Positions 8,013 to 16,631 of a DNA stretch of 64,000 nt are shown piece by piece (position 1 is the first letter of the stretch; each line of letters opens with the position of its first letter). The notes under the pieces were generated by a model that saw only the letters and a program-made list of their open reading frames with translations, was not told the origin of the DNA and ran no database searches. This DNA is from Prevotella sp. UBA4330 (GTDB taxonomy: Bacteria; Bacteroidota; Bacteroidia; Bacteroidales; Bacteroidaceae): assembly GCA_002394385.1 (NCBI GenBank), contig DGTS01000011.1, positions 315,364 through 379,363 on the forward strand, read 5' to 3'. Both the position numbers and the translations under genes were made by a program.

Positions 8013-9119
8013 ATGGAGAAAAGAAGGGCTGTAATGCCCGCCGAATGGGAGCCTCAGAGCGGCGTGATGCTCACATGGCCGCACGCAGAAACCGACTGGG
8101 CACCATATCTTGAAGAAATTAACGAGACCTATCTGCAGATGGCAGAAGCCATAGTGAGACGCGAGCGGCTGCTCGTGGTGACGCCGCATGCCGAGGAAAT
8201 CGCCGCAATGCTGCGCGAAAGACTTGGCGAACAACTTATGCAGAAGGTGCGCATCGTGCAACTGCCCACCAACGACACCTGGGCGCGCGACCACGGTTTC
8301 ATCACCCTGCGATGTGCCGACGGCTCACCGCTGTTGCTCGATTTCCGCTTCAACGGGTGGGGAGAGAAGTTCGACGCACGGCTTGACAACGCCATAAACA
8401 AGGGACTGGCTGAATGGTTGAGCGATGAGCGTAGAGCGTTGAGCGACAAATGCACAGACAAGGGGCAAACTCCTCTCAACGCTCAACACTCGACACTTAA
8501 CTATAAAAACATCGATTTTGTGCTGGAAGGCGGCTCGATAGAAAGCGACGGAGCAGGAACAATATTCACAACGACATCGTGCCTGATGGCTCCACACCGC
8601 AACCAGCCGCTGACAAAGGAGCAGATAGACGAACGACTGCGCGAAATGCTCTGTGCCGACCGCATCATCTGGCTCGACCACGGACAACTAACAGGCGACG
8701 ACACAGACGGGCACATCGACACCATAGTGCGCCCTTGCGCGCGCGATACCTTATTATATATAAGGTGCGACAATCCCGATGACGAGCATTACGAGGACTT
8801 CAAGGCGCTGGAAGTGCAACTGCAGGGACTGCACACCGCAGAAGGCGAGCCGTATAAACTGCTGCCACTACCCTTCCCCGACCCCATCTTCTACGACGGG
8901 GAACGACTGCCGGCAACCTACGCGAACTTTCTTATCATCAACGGAGCGGTGCTCGTGCCCACTTACGGACAGCCTGCAAACGACAAAAAGGCAATGGAAA
9001 CGCTGCAAAAGGCATTCCCCGACCGCGAGATGGTGCCCATAGACAGCACCGTAATCACGCGACAGCATGGCTCGATACACTGCTGCACCATGCAGTTTCC
9101 TGCGGAAATGGAGTTTTAG
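8013..9119 (+). CDS. aguA: Agmatine deiminase
   Basis: A 368-residue member of the agmatine deiminase/PPAD family, which turns agmatine into N-carbamoylputrescine and ammonia. Visible are MPAEWEPQSGVMLTWPH at the start, TWARDHGFI, FVLEGGSIESDG at about residues 169-180, LDHGQLTGDDTDGHID, and the catalytic Cys near residue 357 in GSIHCCTMQ. aguB follows 36 bp later, completing the arginine-decarboxylase route to putrescine. About 25 residues before FVLEGGS (from roughly 8420 to 8500) derive from inverted GTTGAGCG/CGCTCAAC repeat DNA and look like an in-frame insertion. ATG 8013 is preferred to TTG 8007. Confidence 0.93.
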   Translation: MEKRRAVMPAEWEPQSGVMLTWPHAETDWAPYLEEINETYLQMAEAIVRRERLLVVTPHAEEIAAMLRERLGEQLMQKVRIVQLPTNDTWARDHGFITLRCADGSPLLLDFRFNGWGEKFDARLDNAINKGLAEWLSDERRALSDKCTDKGQTPLNAQHSTLNYKNIDFVLEGGSIESDGAGTIFTTTSCLMAPHRNQPLTKEQIDERLREMLCADRIIWLDHGQLTGDDTDGHIDTIVRPCARDTLLYIRCDNPDDEHYEDFKALEVQLQGLHTAEGEPYKLLPLPFPDPIFYDGERLPATYANFLIINGAVLVPTYGQPANDKKAMETLQKAFPDREMVPIDSTVITRQHGSIHCCTMQFPAEMEF

Positions 9120-9155
9120 AAGTAAAGAATAAATACATAAGCAACAATAGAACAA

Positions 9156-10061
9156 ATGAGAGAACTGAGAATAGGACTGCTGCAACAGCATAATGTTGCA
9201 GACATACAACAGAACATGGTGAGACTGGCCGAGGGCATCAGCGACCTCGCAAAGCGCGGAGCACAACTCATTGTGCTACAGGAACTGCACAACTCTCTTT
9301 ACTTCTGCCAGACAGAAAACGTGGAGAAATTCGACCTTGCAGAGCCTATTCCCGGTCCTTCTACAGGTTTCTACGGCGAGTTGGCAAAGCAGTTCGGTGT
9401 GGTGATAGTGACATCGCTGTTCGAGAAACGCGCCCCAGGGCTTTATCACAACACTGCGGTGGTGATAGAGAAAGACGGAACCATTGCGGGAAAATACCGC
9501 AAGATGCACATCCCCGACGACCCAGCATATTATGAGAAGTTCTACTTCACGCCCGGCGACCTGGGCTTCCACCCCATCAAGACAAGCGTGGGAACACTGG
9601 GAGTGCTGGTATGTTGGGACCAGTGGTACCCCGAGGCAGCACGTCTGATGGCACTGCAAGGGGCGGAGATACTTATCTACCCCACCGCCATCGGCTATGA
9701 TGCGCACGACGACGAGGCAGAGCAGCAACGACAGCGCGAGGCTTGGACAACGGTGATGCGCGGTCATGCTGTGGCCAACGGACTGCCCGTGATTGCCGTG
9801 AACCGCGTGGGATGGGAACCGACAGAACCCGACAGCAGCACCGGTGACAGCGAGAAAGAACCGGGAATACAGTTCTGGGGCTCGTCGTTCATTGCCGGTC
9901 CGCAGGGCGAACTGTTCTACCGCGCTTCCGAAACAGAAGAAGAATCGCTCGTGGTTGACATCGACCTTGAACGCAGCGAGAACGTCAGACGCTGGTGGCC
10001 GTTCCTTCGCGACCGCCGCATCGACGAATATAAGGATATAACAAAACGTTATATTGGTTGA
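9156..10061 (+). CDS. aguB: N-carbamoylputrescine amidase
   Basis: A 301-residue nitrilase-superfamily enzyme that hydrolyses N-carbamoylputrescine to putrescine, carbon dioxide and ammonia. The Glu-Lys-Cys triad is visible: Glu43 in VLQELHN, Lys near 116 in YRKMHIPDD, and Cys near 153 in VLVCWDQWYPEA. The last motif and GYDAHDDEAEQQRQREAW are typical of the AguB subgroup. It is co-transcribed with aguA from the promoter at 7960-7991. Length and motifs are complete. Confidence 0.93.
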   Translation: MRELRIGLLQQHNVADIQQNMVRLAEGISDLAKRGAQLIVLQELHNSLYFCQTENVEKFDLAEPIPGPSTGFYGELAKQFGVVIVTSLFEKRAPGLYHNTAVVIEKDGTIAGKYRKMHIPDDPAYYEKFYFTPGDLGFHPIKTSVGTLGVLVCWDQWYPEAARLMALQGAEILIYPTAIGYDAHDDEAEQQRQREAWTTVMRGHAVANGLPVIAVNRVGWEPTEPDSSTGDSEKEPGIQFWGSSFIAGPQGELFYRASETEEESLVVDIDLERSENVRRWWPFLRDRRIDEYKDITKRYIG

Positions 10062-10210
10062 TGGTTGAGGGTTGAATGTTGAGGGTTGAGCGACATTAGT
10101 ATTTAAAAAAAGCATAACTAACCGCGCTCAACCCTCAACGCTCAACATTCAACCCTCAACACTCAACGCTCAACACTCAACGCTCAACATTCTATCCTCA
10201 ACCCTCAACC
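10057..10210. repeat. GTTGAG/CTCAAC heptamer array
   Basis: A run of GGTTGAG-type heptamers (10057-10092) is followed after about 30 bp by more than ten CTCAAC-type heptamers (10125-10210). The two runs are inverted relative to each other and could fold into a long imperfect hairpin between the convergent aguB and MFS genes, possibly a terminator. The same heptamers recur at 11470-11505, 11985-12017 and 25230-25345, and inside aguA and ugd. Confidence 0.8.
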
Positions 10211-11535
10211 TTCTTTCCAAACGAAGGGTCAATCTTTACGAAGGCAGAGACAAGGAATGTCACAGCACATAGTCCCATCACAATGATAAAGAACGTGCTG
10301 TAGCCCACTGCATCCTTGAGATAACCCGAAATCATGCCTGGAAGCATCAGTCCGAGGTATGACAAGCCCGTGCAAATGGAATAATGCGAAGTCTTGAACT
10401 CTCCCTTACAGTAGTATAGCATGTACAGAGTGAGAGCCGTGAAGCCAAGACCATAGCCAAACTGCTCCACGAAAAGGCATGTGCTGATGATGAAAAGGCT
10501 CGAAGGCATGGCGAAACTCATCCATACATAGACGATGTCGGGCAAGGTGATGGCACATACCATAGGCCAGAACCACTTCTTCAGTCCGTCTTTCCCGGCA
10601 AGCATTCCGCCTACAATGCCACCCAAGGTAAGTCCTATCAAGCCCACTGTACCGTTCGCCAAGCCGAAATCTACTGGCGTAAGACCCAGTCCTCCCTCTG
10701 AATTTGGACGCAAAAGGAATGTCGCAGTCATCTTCGTAAGCATCGCCTCGGGCAGTCTGTAGAGCAATAAGAAAAGCATGGCAAACACCACATGCTTTGC
10801 GGGAAACTTGGTGAAGAAGGTCTTAAGCATCATGACAAGTCCGTTCCACACCTCCCGTGCCGATGCCTTTCTTGTCTTGTCAGCCGCCGGGCGTGGCATA
10901 ATGAAGCCGTGATAGAGCCAAAGGGCGATGAAAAGTCCTGCCAAGCCATAGAACACAAGGCTCCATGCAAAGGCTTTCTGGTCGCGGAATTCCAACTGAA
11001 GGACACCCGCTATAGGCACCAGAACACCGTTTCCGAATATCACCGCAAGGCGATAGAAGGTGTTGCGGATGCCAACATACCATGCCTGGTCGTGGTCGTC
11101 GAGTTCCAGCATGTAGTAACCGTCGGCAGCAATGTCGTGAGTGGCGCTGCTGAAAGCCATGAGGAAGAAGAAGAACATCGTGCCCTGAAACCAGAAAGAG
11201 GCATTCAACGTGAAGGCAACTCCAGCAAGTGACGAGCCGAGCAGTATCTGCATCGCCAGCACCCACCACCGTTTCGTCTTGTACAGGTCAACGAAAGGAC
11301 TCCATAAAGGCTTGATAACCCACGGCAGTCCGAGCCAACTGGTGTAAAGTCCTATCTCACTGTCACTCATTCCCAACTGCATATACATCACCACTGCCAC
11401 TGCCATCACCACGACATTAGGCAGTCCTTCAGCAACATATAGTGTCGGTACCCACGCCCACGGAGTTCTTCTTGTTGAGCGTTGAGCGCTGAGCGTTGAG
11501 CGAGATTTGTTCTTTGTCAAGTGGAATTTCTCCAT
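10198..11535 (-). CDS. MFS transporter, AmpG-like
   Basis: A 445-residue membrane protein with about 12 hydrophobic segments. WAWVPTLYVAEGLPN near the start and LGLPWVIKPLWSPFVD at about 70-85 are typical of the AmpG/MFS_1-like group, whose known members import muropeptides or other small solutes. The substrate here cannot be read. The N-terminal extension RSTLSAQRSTRR (about residues 11-22) is encoded by CTCAAC-type heptamer repeats (11472-11505), so the usual start of the family has been extended by repeat DNA. The C-terminus overlaps the end of the repeat array at 10198-10210. Confidence 0.83.
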   Translation of the reverse strand: MEKFHLTKNKSRSTLSAQRSTRRTPWAWVPTLYVAEGLPNVVVMAVAVVMYMQLGMSDSEIGLYTSWLGLPWVIKPLWSPFVDLYKTKRWWVLAMQILLGSSLAGVAFTLNASFWFQGTMFFFFLMAFSSATHDIAADGYYMLELDDHDQAWYVGIRNTFYRLAVIFGNGVLVPIAGVLQLEFRDQKAFAWSLVFYGLAGLFIALWLYHGFIMPRPAADKTRKASAREVWNGLVMMLKTFFTKFPAKHVVFAMLFLLLYRLPEAMLTKMTATFLLRPNSEGGLGLTPVDFGLANGTVGLIGLTLGGIVGGMLAGKDGLKKWFWPMVCAITLPDIVYVWMSFAMPSSLFIISTCLFVEQFGYGLGFTALTLYMLYYCKGEFKTSHYSICTGLSYLGLMLPGMISGYLKDAVGYSTFFIIVMGLCAVTFLVSAFVKIDPSFGKKVEG

Positions 11536-11581
11536 ATTGTAATACAAATTATATGTTTCAAGTAATTTCAGTTAAATAATT

Positions 11582-11947
11582 CTATCTGGATGATTGCATC
11601 GAAGTCCTTAACCCGGACAACTGTTTTGCCAGCACCATGACATCCGACTGTATTGCATTAAAGTTATCATCATTTACATATCCCAGATTATGCGATATTT
11701 CAATCTGACACATTACCTCCATAAGAGAACCATACGAAAGTTCTATGTAATGAAGTTGTTCTTTGCGTGAGAATATGATGCTACCCTCTGCCAAGTTAGA
11801 AGGTATCGAAACAGAAGCACGTCGTAACTGATCTGTAAGGCAATAACGTTCCTCCACAGGAAAAGACTTTAATATACCGTATATAGAAGTTACAAGTTGC
11901 AAAGCACCTTGATAAACTCTTAAGTTTCTATATGAGAAAACATCCAT
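11582..11947 (-). CDS. Four-helix-bundle protein (23S rRNA IVS-type family)
   Basis: A 121-residue protein of the four-helix-bundle family first found inside 23S rRNA intervening sequences. Typical features are the opening FSYRNLRVYQGALQLV, then LTDQLRRASVSIPSNLAEGS at about residues 41-60 and the FSRKEQLHYIELSYGSLME helix. These proteins are widespread and occur outside rRNA genes in Bacteroidetes; the function is unknown. It lies alone between CTCAAC repeat arrays. MDVFSYRNL fits the family start better than the upstream Met at 11974. Confidence 0.85.
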   Translation of the reverse strand: MDVFSYRNLRVYQGALQLVTSIYGILKSFPVEERYCLTDQLRRASVSIPSNLAEGSIIFSRKEQLHYIELSYGSLMEVMCQIEISHNLGYVNDDNFNAIQSDVMVLAKQLSGLRTSMQSSR

Positions 11948-11984
11948 ATAAGAAATAATGCCTATAAATATCAACAGTATCTAA

Positions 11985-12017
11985 CTACGCTCAACGCTCA
12001 ACACTCAACATTCAACA
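11985..12017. repeat. CTCAAC heptamer array
   Basis: Four consecutive heptamers of the CGCTCAA/CACTCAA/CATTCAA type lie between two minus-strand genes. They belong to the same family as 10057-10210 and 25230-25345. Confidence 0.75.
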
Positions 12018-12025
12018 TAGTGTAA

Positions 12026-15000
12026 CTATCGATAAAGTTTCTTTATCTCTGCGTTACTATAGTAATGAAGGAGTATCTGGTCGTAGGTGTAACCATTCTC
12101 GCCCATCACTGCGGCGCCTATCTGGCATAATCCTACGCCATGTCCCCAGCCTTTGCCCTTGAGAATGAACTTCTGAGGCACTTCGGCGGCGTTGCTGTCG
12201 GTCAACGGTTTGCCATCGGCAGACGTTCGTTCCACCTCGAAACAAGAACTCATGAGATGTGTCTCACTCAGTGAGCGGCGTATCTCCAGTTCCTTGCCGA
12301 TGATGAACGAGCCTTTGCTTCCTACTATTTTCAGTCGCCAGATGCGCCCGCTCTTTCCGCGAGCAAGTGGCTGCAGGTCGATTATAGCGCCGAGATTTAT
12401 CTTCAGTTTCTTCTCTATCAGGCTGCGCAACTGCTCTTCGGTATATTCCACTGTCCACTCGAAGAAGTCTGTTGTCTCCTGATCGTAGTCGTTGAGCACC
12501 TGCGCCAGAATGCCTTTGTCATGCGTCTTGCAGAACGGTTCGCCGCCAGGCGTTGCCGCATCCTCTATCGACTTGAGGTATGGTTTGGGCGCATCCTCCC
12601 AGCAATACTGAAACTCCTCGGTAACGCCACCGCAACACTTGGAGAAACGGGCATCGCATATCTCGTCGTCGTACATCAGCGTCTGTCCGCGAGTGGCACG
12701 AAGCGCCTCCACCACATTTGGCTTCGAGGCGTTCGTTATGCCCTGATAGCGCTGGCAATGGTCGTCGGCACAGACATCAAAAATGGTGTGGTCTTCGCGG
12801 TCGTACCAACGAATCAGTTCGTCATCCTTCTTCACAAACGAGAAGAAAGCGCCCTTCTCCTCGCTGCGTTCGGCACGTTTCATCATCTGTGCCAGCAGCC
12901 ACGAGCGCGAGATTACGGCGTGAGCCTTAAGCAGTTCGATGCTTGCCGACGGACTCATCTCGCTCGAAATGACACTGGCGAGATAACTCTCTACGGGCAG
13001 TTCGTTGATGGCGCATATCTTGTCTGCCTCAACCACGAGTTTCAGCGAGCCGAGGAAGGTCTGCGTCTGCTTGCGCTCCCAATGGAACTCCCTGCCTATT
13101 GTGACATCACTGATGGAGAACGAGGCACCCTGTGCCACTGGCTTAAACACCAGTTCACGGTATTGCGCACCGTTCCAGAGTATTCCTCCCTCGCAGAACT
13201 CCACCTCCTGCTTGCCCTCGAGGGTCTCTCCCTTGGCAGAATATTCCTTGTTTAGAGAGAAGGTTATCTTCTCAGCACTTACTATTCCCACCTGCACCGT
13301 AGGCTCCTTCTTCATCTTTGAGTCTTGCTGCGATGACGAAAGACTGTTCTTCAGAGTGGCGACGATGTCGGCAAAGGTGGTCTCGTCGAGCGCCACCTCT
13401 TTTAATATAGACTCTGCCTGAGCCGCTGTTATGCGCTCAAAGTCCTGCTGTCGCGGTGTGATGATAAGGCCTGCCATGTCAAGTGCGCCCGGACTGACCA
13501 TCATCTGACCGTCGTTCTCATTGCCATAACAGTCGGGGCGATGCTTGCGTCGCGGCAACACCACAGATAGGAAGTCGTCACCGCTGCGCCAACTCAGTAT
13601 GTTCATCATCGGCTCAGAGTCGCCCTTTGCCACCGGCATCACCTTATATAATTTACGGAAGAGCCGCTCGTCTGTATCCTGCGACCTGCTCTTGATGAGC
13701 AATGCGGGCACGATATATTCGTCGATGATCCATATTCCCTCGTCGTTATTCAACAACAGTACTGGTGTGAGGGTGCGCGAGAGTCGCTGCCACTCGGCTT
13801 GCAATGGCACGACACCTGGCGAACCAGCCTGGAAGTGCATGTGGTCGGGAGCCGAAGCGCCGCAACGCGGACCGTTGTAGAACACCATGAGGTCGGGGAA
13901 GCGCTCCAGAATCTTGTGCATTTCGCCATAGTTCCCCTGTATCGTCTGCGGCTGGTGCTTCAGCGCAGGGATAGTGAAATGATGGGGAAGTATAGGGAAC
14001 GGATTGAGCAACAACTCAAACCGCGAGTCTATCTTCTTTGACATCTGCTCTGCGGGACGGTTCTTCTCGCAGAGGAAACACGGGCGTTCCTTGATAGATG
14101 TCTTGTCTATCTTTGCCCCTGTAGATACCATTCGTGCAGGGTTGAACTGCACCTTAATAGCCAAGCCATCGGCAAGCAGGTCGCGAGTCTTCACCTGCTG
14201 CAGTTCCTTGAAGTGCAGCCGCGCATCGTCCCACGTGTCTATTTGCCTCAGGAAGAATCTTACCAGCGAGCCGTCGCGTTTCTCTTCTGTTCCGCTTGCG
14301 TTCTGCTGCAACCGCGCCTTCAGTTCAATGGTGCGCAGGCGGTCTTTATACAGGTTGTTGGCATTTATCTTCTCGGTGCTGAGCGCGGCGTCACTATTGC
14401 CTCCCCAGCGGCGGCAGAGATACAGTTCGGTGAAAATTCTGCCTATGCGGTATGACCTGCTGAACGCCAGTCCCATAGCATAGTCCTCGCCGTAACTGGT
14501 GTTTGGCAGTTTGATGTGGCGCAGCAGCGGTGTGAAAAAGGCGCGCGGAGCACCCAGACCGTTGATGCGCAATGCATTGTTCGGACCATTCTCGTCGGTC
14601 CACTCGGCATGACTGATAAGCCCTGGCGGCAGCGTGTTGAGGTCGAAGTCGCACATGCGGTAACTGCCTACAATCATTGCCGCGCCCTGCTGTCGGAACG
14701 CGTCCACTATCTGTTGCAGCGTAGTGGGCGACGAGTAGAGGTCGTCGCTGTCGAGTTGTACGGCGAAACGTCCGCAACGAGAATCGTTCACAGCCACGTT
14801 CCAGCATCCTCCGATGCCCAGTCCTGTGCGTTCTGGCACTATATGAATGAGCCTTTCGTCGGTATAAGCATCGAGGAGTTCAGTTGTCTTGTCGGTGGAG
14901 AAGTTATCCACAACGATAACATTATACTTGAAGTTAGCCTTCTGCGACAGCGCGCTATCAACCGCGTCGCATATCGTTTTCTCGCGGTTGCGCACGGGAA

Positions 15001-15763
15001 TAATCACCGATGCCTCGAAGTCGAAGTGCTGTTCGTTGAAGTCGGGCACCGTATAAGCACTCGTGTCCACCAGTGCTCCTATCTCGCGCAAATGCTCTGT
15101 TACGGCACGTTCCATCTCTATCTGCACCTGGCGGTTGGCTGGGTTGACATAGTCGAACTGCTTCACACCGCTCGCTCTGAGGTCTTCCTCTTGCTCGGTA
15201 TATAAAGGTTCGTTGAGGTGGAACAGTTCTCCGTGCCGGCTCAGATACAACCTCATTTCGTAGAAGCCCGCATACAAGTAATCGGAATCGGGCTTCTCGC
15301 TAAGGAAAGAGTGCAGAAGCCGCGTGTCAACGAGCACCACCGAGCCAAAGTCGAAGTCATCGCGCAGACTGCCTTGCTGGTAATCAATGACGGGATGCAG
15401 CAGTTGCTTGCCGTCCTCCATCTGATAGCGGTCGCTGAAAACCATCGCAGCACTTGTCTCACGCGCCACTCGCTCCAGCCGTTGCATGGCATAAAGCCCC
15501 AGTTGAAGGGGCGACGACTTCATCACTATCAGCGAGTAGCCCGCCGTGGCATGCGCCCCTATCTTGCGCATCGTGGCTGCCGACTGCATGTTGTCTATCT
15601 CTATGATGTTGCAGCCCTCTGGAACTGCCATCTTGCTGGCACTTCCCTCTGCCACCATCAGGAATATTCTGTTCACTATGTTGCTGCCTCTGAGGTTCGT
15701 CACCGTCGTTTCGAGGTCGTCAAAGTTCTGACAAGGCAGAAAGCAATCTATTCTTTGTCTCAT
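12026..15763 (-). CDS. Giant fusion: GT2-like, DUF4922/HIT-like and SpoIID domains
   Basis: A 1,245-residue protein with no signal peptide. Residues about 250-480 are a GT2 glycosyltransferase (FEASVIIPVRNREKTI, VVDNFSTDKT, then the DxD-like QLDSDD). Residues about 540-800 resemble DUF4922, with a HIT-like DHMHFQAGS loop near 640. The C-terminal part from about 850 is SpoIID/LytB-like (VESYLASVISSEMSPSASIE, CCGGVTEEFQY, GHGVGLCQIGA). SpoIID proteins act on peptidoglycan or help its hydrolysis. DUF4922 proteins of this size occur in Bacteroidales. How a nucleotidyl-transfer-like fold and a wall domain work together is not known. Confidence 0.82.
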   Translation of the reverse strand: MRQRIDCFLPCQNFDDLETTVTNLRGSNIVNRIFLMVAEGSASKMAVPEGCNIIEIDNMQSAATMRKIGAHATAGYSLIVMKSSPLQLGLYAMQRLERVARETSAAMVFSDRYQMEDGKQLLHPVIDYQQGSLRDDFDFGSVVLVDTRLLHSFLSEKPDSDYLYAGFYEMRLYLSRHGELFHLNEPLYTEQEEDLRASGVKQFDYVNPANRQVQIEMERAVTEHLREIGALVDTSAYTVPDFNEQHFDFEASVIIPVRNREKTICDAVDSALSQKANFKYNVIVVDNFSTDKTTELLDAYTDERLIHIVPERTGLGIGGCWNVAVNDSRCGRFAVQLDSDDLYSSPTTLQQIVDAFRQQGAAMIVGSYRMCDFDLNTLPPGLISHAEWTDENGPNNALRINGLGAPRAFFTPLLRHIKLPNTSYGEDYAMGLAFSRSYRIGRIFTELYLCRRWGGNSDAALSTEKINANNLYKDRLRTIELKARLQQNASGTEEKRDGSLVRFFLRQIDTWDDARLHFKELQQVKTRDLLADGLAIKVQFNPARMVSTGAKIDKTSIKERPCFLCEKNRPAEQMSKKIDSRFELLLNPFPILPHHFTIPALKHQPQTIQGNYGEMHKILERFPDLMVFYNGPRCGASAPDHMHFQAGSPGVVPLQAEWQRLSRTLTPVLLLNNDEGIWIIDEYIVPALLIKSRSQDTDERLFRKLYKVMPVAKGDSEPMMNILSWRSGDDFLSVVLPRRKHRPDCYGNENDGQMMVSPGALDMAGLIITPRQQDFERITAAQAESILKEVALDETTFADIVATLKNSLSSSQQDSKMKKEPTVQVGIVSAEKITFSLNKEYSAKGETLEGKQEVEFCEGGILWNGAQYRELVFKPVAQGASFSISDVTIGREFHWERKQTQTFLGSLKLVVEADKICAINELPVESYLASVISSEMSPSASIELLKAHAVISRSWLLAQMMKRAERSEEKGAFFSFVKKDDELIRWYDREDHTIFDVCADDHCQRYQGITNASKPNVVEALRATRGQTLMYDDEICDARFSKCCGGVTEEFQYCWEDAPKPYLKSIEDAATPGGEPFCKTHDKGILAQVLNDYDQETTDFFEWTVEYTEEQLRSLIEKKLKINLGAIIDLQPLARGKSGRIWRLKIVGSKGSFIIGKELEIRRSLSETHLMSSCFEVERTSADGKPLTDSNAAEVPQKFILKGKGWGHGVGLCQIGAAVMGENGYTYDQILLHYYSNAEIKKLYR

Positions 15764-15807
15764 TCTTGAGTATGATGATACAATTGTATATATTCTTTAG
15801 TTAGTTA

Positions 15808-16164
15808 TCACAATTCGGAGTTTAACTCTTTCATATATTTCAAGACCTGCTCACGTAACGGTATCAAGTCTTTAGTGTAAGTTTCCCACACGAATATGGG
15901 ACTTGCAACATAATATCCATGAACCAACACATTGCGCATATCCACAATGTTACGCCATGGCACCTCTGGGTGGCTCTCCCGAAACTCTTTGGTCAGCATA
16001 TTTGCAGCCTCACCAATTATCATTATATTGTAAACCACCGCATGATAGCACATAACATCGTTTGTCATATCCTCAAGGCTCTTATCCTTCAGGAAGTCCA
16101 TAATGTGTCCTATGCACTCGTCTATATGCCGTAAACGATTGATATCCTTAATTTTCTCTCTCAT
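15808..16164 (-). CDS. hepT: HepT-family ribonuclease toxin (DUF86)
   Basis: A 118-residue HEPN-domain protein. The active-site motif R-x4-H-x-Y is present as RNVLVHGY at about residues 82-89, and IIGEAANMLTKEFRE earlier matches the family. HepT toxins cut RNA and are silenced when the partner MntA adds AMP to the Tyr of this motif. The start MREKIKDINRL overlaps the end of mntA by 17 bp on the same strand, the usual arrangement. The longer frame from 16287 runs through mntA and is rejected. Confidence 0.9.
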   Translation of the reverse strand: MREKIKDINRLRHIDECIGHIMDFLKDKSLEDMTNDVMCYHAVVYNIMIIGEAANMLTKEFRESHPEVPWRNIVDMRNVLVHGYYVASPIFVWETYTKDLIPLREQVLKYMKELNSEL

Positions 16165-16447
16165 AAACCAACAATTTATCACGATTGGCAGAGTCCACAG
16201 CAAAGGGTTTGAGCATGCCTGCTTCAACAAGGTCAACATCACGGCCAAGCAGTTCGCTAAGTTCCCTCCACATCCTTGCATAAGCAAACAAGCCTATTGG
16301 CTGACTGTGGTCGAACTCCACAAGAATATCAACATCGCTCGCAGGAGTCTCTTCGCCACGCGCAAAAGAACCAAACACCCATGCCTTCAGCACAGGTTGC
16401 GTCTTGAAATAGTCCGCTATCGACTGCACCATTATCTGGTTACTCAT
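16148..16447 (-). CDS. mntA: MntA-family nucleotidyltransferase antitoxin
   Basis: A 99-residue minimal nucleotidyltransferase with the full signature GS-x10-DxD (GSFARGEETPASDVDILVEF, about residues 25-44) and a third acidic residue in RDVDLVEAG. It is expected to transfer AMP to HepT and so block its RNase activity. It is translationally coupled to hepT and driven by the promoter at 16496-16527. This is a complete MntA-HepT toxin-antitoxin pair. Confidence 0.9.
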   Translation of the reverse strand: MSNQIMVQSIADYFKTQPVLKAWVFGSFARGEETPASDVDILVEFDHSQPIGLFAYARMWRELSELLGRDVDLVEAGMLKPFAVDSANRDKLLVYEREN

Positions 16448-16495
16448 ATTTCAAACTCCTTTATCAATATATCCAACGTGTTCTCTATTTTTCCG

Positions 16496-16527
16496 CAAAT
16501 ATAAACATTTCTTTCAATACGTGCAAA
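16496..16527 (-). promoter_or_regulatory. Promoter of mntA-hepT
   Basis: On the minus strand TTTG (16524-16527), a 20-bp spacer and TATATTTG (16496-16503) give a full consensus match about 50 bp before mntA. Confidence 0.7.
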
Positions 16528-16563
16528 TTTTCATGGAGTTTAAATAGTTTTTACGTATGAATA

Positions 16564-16595
16564 TTTGGCGACATAGATTATTTTTCATACATTTG
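16564..16595 (+). promoter_or_regulatory. Promoter of the nucleoside-hydrolase/P-loop lipoprotein
   Basis: TTTG (16564-16567), a 20-bp spacer and TACATTTG (16588-16595). Transcription would begin near 16602, so the frame's first ATG at 16557 cannot be used and the ATG at 16632 is supported. Confidence 0.72.
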
Positions 16596-16631
16596 CAAAT
16601 GGAAAAAAATCCAACAACTAAAATACTATTT

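Noticed and set aside
10125..10210. CRISPR-like or minisatellite gene
   Set aside because: Seven-base units without spacers; low-complexity frames only.
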